From the NCBI GenBank assembly GCA_020683205.1, contig CP085689.1, positions 1,736,001-1,800,000 of the forward strand: DNA of 64,000 nucleotides. Reading direction: 5' to 3'. The notes beneath the pieces are model-generated. The model was given only the letters and a program-made list of their open reading frames with translations, was not told where the DNA came from and ran no database searches. The position numbers and the translations under genes are program-made. Source of the DNA: Lentisphaerae bacterium WC36. Its GTDB lineage: Bacteria > Verrucomicrobiota > Lentisphaeria > Victivallales > SZUA-371. This document shows, piece after piece, positions 60,577 to 64,000 of this stretch; positions within the stretch are counted from its first letter, which is position 1, and each line of letters begins with the position of its first letter.

Positions 60577-61788
60577 ATGGGCAAAACATTAACAGAAATT
60601 GCAAAGGAGCTCAAAGATTCCCCCAAAAAAGTTCAACTTATTTATGCATTTAATGGCACTGGAAAAACTCGCTTATCTCGTGAATTTAAAGATTTAATCA
60701 GTAATAAAGATATTAATGGCGATATAGAAGAAGTTGATGAAAGAGCCACAATATTATACTACAACGCTTTCACTGAAGATTTATTTCATTGGGATAATGA
60801 CTTAGAATATGGTATAAACCCTGTATTAAAAATCAAACCTAATTCTTTTACTAAATGGGTATTAGAAGAAGAGGGACAGGACATAAATGTAATCACTAAT
60901 TTTCAGAAGTATACCAATGAAAAATTAGTACCTGCCTTTAACCAAGAATACTTAAAGGATAAAAAAAAACCAAAATCAAAAGTAGATGCGTTTACTGAAG
61001 TAACATTTTCATTTAAACGTGGGAATGATGAAGACTCTGAAAATATTAAAATTTCTAAAGGTGAAGAAAGTAATTTTATTTGGAGCATTTTTTATTGTTT
61101 ACTTGAACAACTAATAGATACACTTGATGAACCTGAAACTGATAAACGAAATACAAATAAATTTGATAATCTTGAATATATCTTTATTGATGACCCAGTT
61201 AGTTCCTTAGATGAAAATCATTTGATTTCATTAGCTGTTGATTTAGCTCAACTTATAAAATCAAGCGAATCAAATTTAAAGTTTATAATTACAACTCATA
61301 ATCCATTATTCTACAATGTATTGTGGAATGAGTTTAATAACGTTATGAAGAAAAATAATGAAAATATTTATAAACCTAAAAAGTGTAATAGATATCGACT
61401 TAAAAAATTGGAAGATGAAAAATTAGAATTAATATCATCAAAAGATTCACCGTTTGCTTATCACCTATATCTGAAGTCTGAGCTTGAAAAAGCTGTGGAT
61501 ACTGGTGAAATATATAAATATCATTTTAACTTTGTAAGAAATATTTTAGAAAAGACATCCACTTTTTTAGGTTTTCCAAATTGGGAAGATTTGCTGCCCA
61601 AATCTAATGATGGCAGACCTAATCCATACAAATCTAGAATACTTAACATTTCAAGTCACTCAAAACACTCTGGAGAAGAGGTTCATGATGTCTCAGACAA
61701 TGATAAACGAGTATTAGGTTTTTTAGTTGACCATATTAATAAAATATACGACGGTAACGTGAATTATAAATTGGAAGGTAAAAAATGA
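60577..61788 (+). CDS. PrrC-like AAA ATPase / anticodon nuclease candidate
   Basis: 403 aa. [18 protein letters not shown] is a Walker A of the AAA_13 (PrrC/RloC) group; [16 protein letters not shown] is the signature region; [25 protein letters not shown] is the Walker B. The C-terminal part has [15 protein letters not shown] with Rx3E and, 36-39 residues later, SSHSKHS. This agrees in order with the Arg-Glu-His triad of PrrC anticodon nuclease. PrrC is guarded by a type IC restriction enzyme encoded around it, exactly this context. Nuclease activity is inferred. It overlaps hsdR by 4 bp. Confidence 0.65.
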   Translation: MGKTLTEIAKELKDSPKKVQLIYAFNGTGKTRLSREFKDLISNKDINGDIEEVDERATILYYNAFTEDLFHWDNDLEYGINPVLKIKPNSFTKWVLEEEGQDINVITNFQKYTNEKLVPAFNQEYLKDKKKPKSKVDAFTEVTFSFKRGNDEDSENIKISKGEESNFIWSIFYCLLEQLIDTLDEPETDKRNTNKFDNLEYIFIDDPVSSLDENHLISLAVDLAQLIKSSESNLKFIITTHNPLFYNVLWNEFNNVMKKNNENIYKPKKCNRYRLKKLEDEKLELISSKDSPFAYHLYLKSELEKAVDTGEIYKYHFNFVRNILEKTSTFLGFPNWEDLLPKSNDGRPNPYKSRILNISSHSKHSGEEVHDVSDNDKRVLGFLVDHINKIYDGNVNYKLEGKK

Positions 61789-64000
61789 TTGAACAAACTA
61801 AAACTATCGCCGAAACAAATAACTTTATTGTTTTGGATAAATACACAAAAATTATTGACAATAGTGAAAGTTACCAAAGTGAATACGACTTAGAAGCTGA
61901 ATTAATAAAGGATTTAACACTACAAGGATATGAATATTTAAAGGATTTACACACTCCTGAGACAATGCTTGCTAATGTTAGAACTCAAATCCAAGAGTTA
62001 AACAACATTCAATTTGAAGATGACGAATGGCGACGCTTTGTTGAAGAATATTTAGACAACCCTAGCGATAGAATTGTCGATAAAACTCGTAAAATCCATG
62101 ATGATTATGTTTATGATTTTGTTTTTGATAATGGACGTATTCAAAATATTTATTTAGTAAATAAAAAAAATATTACAAGAAATAAAGTTCAAGTAATTAA
62201 TCAATTCGAGCAAACCGGAACCCACGCTAATCGCTATGACGTTACTATTTTAGTTAATGGTTTACCATTAGTACAAATTGAACTAAAAAAACGTGGCGTT
62301 GCCATTCGTGAAGCTTTTAACCAAGTTCACCGTTACAGCAAAGAAAGCTTTAATAGTGATAATTCACTTTATAAGTTTTTACAAATTTTTGTCATTTCAA
62401 ACGGCACCGATACTAGATATTTTGCTAATACTACCAAACGCAATAAAAATAGTTTTGACTTTACCATGAACTGGGCTAAATCTGATAACAGTTTAATTAA
62501 AGATTTAAAAGATTTTACGGCAACTTTTTTACAAAAAAATACTTTATTAAATGTGATTCTTCATTATTCAGTGTTTGATATTACTGATACTCTGTTGGTA
62601 ATGCGTCCCTATCAAATTGCTGCGACTGAACGTATTTTATGGAAAATTAACGGCTCATATCAAGCTAAAATTTGGAGAGCTTCAAAAAAACATGATTTTC
62701 CGCAAAATGGTGGGTTTATCTGGCATACTACTGGTTCAGGAAAAACGTTAACGAGTTTTAAGGCTGCACGTTTGGCAACTGAACTTGACTTTATTGACAA
62801 AGTTTTCTTTGTGGTAGACCGTAAAGACTTGGATTATCAAACCATGAAAGAATATCAGCGTTTCTCACCTAATAGCGTCAATGGCTCAGATAGTACTGCT
62901 GGTTTGAAACGTAATTTAAATAAAAGTGATAACAAAATCATTGTCACTACCATTCAAAAATTAAATAACTTAATTAAAGGTGAAAGTAATTTAGACGTTT
63001 ACCAGCAACAAGTGGTCTTTATTTTTGATGAAGCTCATCGTTCACAATTTGGTGAAGCTCAAAAGAATTTAAAGAAAAAATTTAAAAAATTCTATCAATT
63101 CGGTTTTACTGGTACACCAATTTTCACTGAAAATGCTTTAGGTGCTGAAACTACCGCTAGTGTCTTTGGTAAACAGCTACATTCGTATGTTATTACAGAT
63201 GCTATTCGCGATGAAAAAGTTTTAAAATTTAAAGTTGATTATAATGACGTTCGTCCAAAGTTTAAAGCATTAGAGACAGAGAAAGATGAAGAGAAATTAT
63301 CTTCTGCTGAAATGAAAAAGGCATTTTTGCACTCAAAAAGAATTGAAGAAATTTCTCAATATATTTTAAATAACTTTAATCAAAAAACTCATCGATTGCA
63401 TACAAATAATGGATTCAATGCGATGTTTGCAGTTGCAAGTGTTGACGCCGCAAAAGCTTATTATGAAACGTTTAAAAATTTACAAAAACAAAGCGATAGA
63501 CCGTTAAAAATTGCGACAATTTTTTCATTTGCTGCTAATGAAGAACAGGATGCAAAAGGAAATATCCCCGACGAAAGCTTTGAAATTACAGCAATGGATA
63601 GCAGTGCAAAAGAATTTTTAACAATGGCAATTGATGATTATAACAAAACATTTACTACTAATTATGGTGCAAACAGTAATGCTTTTCAAAATTATTATCG
63701 CGACCTAGCAAAACGTGTCAAAAAGAAAGAAGTCGATCTATTAATTGTTGTTGGTATGTTTTTAACAGGATTTGATGCTCCAACATTGAATACATTGTTT
63801 GTTGATAAAAATTTACGTTATCATGGCTTAATACAGGCTTTTTCGAGAACAAACAGAATTTATGATGCAACTAAAATTTTTGGAAATATTGTAACGTTTA
63901 GAGATTTGGAGCAAGCTACTATTGATGCAATAAAAACTTTTGGTGATAATAACAAAAAAGATGTTATTCTTGAAAAAAGTTATAAAGAATATATGGAAGG
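61785..64000 (+). CDS. hsdR: Type I restriction endonuclease subunit (3' end missing)
   Basis: The frame is open from the ATG at 61785 (ATGA overlap with the previous gene) to the window end, 738 codons. [26 protein letters not shown] is the PD-(D/E)XK nuclease core. [21 protein letters not shown] is Walker [14 protein letters not shown] the DEAH box, [10 protein letters not shown] motif III, and [41 protein letters not shown] motifs V-VI. It cuts unmodified DNA after ATP-driven translocation, in complex with HsdM and HsdS. Confidence 0.95.
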   Translation, partial: MIEQTKTIAETNNFIVLDKYTKIIDNSESYQSEYDLEAELIKDLTLQGYEYLKDLHTPETMLANVRTQIQELNNIQFEDDEWRRFVEEYLDNPSDRIVDKTRKIHDDYVYDFVFDNGRIQNIYLVNKKNITRNKVQVINQFEQTGTHANRYDVTILVNGLPLVQIELKKRGVAIREAFNQVHRYSKESFNSDNSLYKFLQIFVISNGTDTRYFANTTKRNKNSFDFTMNWAKSDNSLIKDLKDFTATFLQKNTLLNVILHYSVFDITDTLLVMRPYQIAATERILWKINGSYQAKIWRASKKHDFPQNGGFIWHTTGSGKTLTSFKAARLATELDFIDKVFFVVDRKDLDYQTMKEYQRFSPNSVNGSDSTAGLKRNLNKSDNKIIVTTIQKLNNLIKGESNLDVYQQQVVFIFDEAHRSQFGEAQKNLKKKFKKFYQFGFTGTPIFTENALGAETTASVFGKQLHSYVITDAIRDEKVLKFKVDYNDVRPKFKALETEKDEEKLSSAEMKKAFLHSKRIEEISQYILNNFNQKTHRLHTNNGFNAMFAVASVDAAKAYYETFKNLQKQSDRPLKIATIFSFAANEEQDAKGNIPDESFEITAMDSSAKEFLTMAIDDYNKTFTTNYGANSNAFQNYYRDLAKRVKKKEVDLLIVVGMFLTGFDAPTLNTLFVDKNLRYHGLIQAFSRTNRIYDATKIFGNIVTFRDLEQATIDAIKTFGDNNKKDVILEKSYKEYME

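Overview
The window is AT-rich (about one third G+C by eye) and reads as accessory DNA of a gammaproteobacterium. This rests on T7-type virion proteins, UmuDC, an EcoR124-type type I restriction system and integrative-element genes of the SXT/R391 kind. The genus cannot be fixed from the sequence. Almost nothing looks like core chromosome: mobile elements sit side by side.

Region 1 (1 to about 28.8 kb) is the right part of a temperate, T7-like (podovirus) prophage. The late genes run rightwards: internal virion proteins gp13-, gp14-, gp15- and gp16-like, tail fibre, a holin-like protein, a lipoprotein and a DUF1353 protein. They end at a bidirectional terminator near 14.0 kb. The early genes run leftwards from about 26.2 kb as one long, tightly overlapping operon. 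It encodes a phage beta clamp, a DnaC-like loader, a replication protein, a RHH regulator, a YopX protein, a PAPS-reductase-like enzyme, a radical SAM protein, an ASCH protein and a RuvC-like resolvase. A Cro-like/CI-like divergent switch lies at 26.05-26.83 kb, followed by a strongly structured candidate ncRNA at 26.99-27.14 kb. Two cargo genes (zinc-ribbon membrane protein, lipoprotein nuclease) precede a 46-nt fragment of the 3' half of a tRNA-Arg(UCU) at 28,768-28,813, best explained as the right attachment site. The integrase and the intact tRNA would lie left of the window.

Region 2 (28.8-36.7 kb) is a second small element. It has a degenerate sigma54-activator-like AAA+ protein, a RepA-like ATPase, an AlpA-type HTH protein, a possible origin with iterons, an inovirus Gp2-like replication protein, a Pif1-like helicase, a lipoprotein and a membrane protein. 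Region 3 (36.7-40.3 kb) holds two diverged copies of a structured RNA element on the minus strand, each ending in a terminator and separated by a hidden 59-aa gene. Two unrecognised genes and a YkvA-like membrane protein follow.

Region 4 (40.3-54.8 kb) is an integrative-element-like module: a small conserved protein, a PD-(D/E)XK (Cas4-like) nuclease, a MoxR/CobS-like AAA+ ATPase, a DUF3150 protein and a VWA (CobT-like) protein. The nuclease, ATPase and VWA genes each carry the same ~90-nt structured leader, with compensatory base changes between copies. The DUF3150 gene is split by a 2.7-kb group II intron whose exact removal restores the frame. Two HigBA toxin-antitoxin modules lie within the module. 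A UmuD/UmuC pair, separated by two paralogous membrane-anchored proteins, closes the region.

Region 5 (54.8 kb to the end) is a defence island: a HEPN-type protein, an Mrr-type endonuclease and a type I restriction operon hsdM-hsdS-(PrrC-like ATPase)-hsdR. hsdR runs off the window. The most novel signals are the three-copy leader RNA with its nuclease/MoxR/DUF3150/VWA module, the duplicated minus-strand RNAs near 37 kb, and the kissing-loop ncRNA of the prophage.
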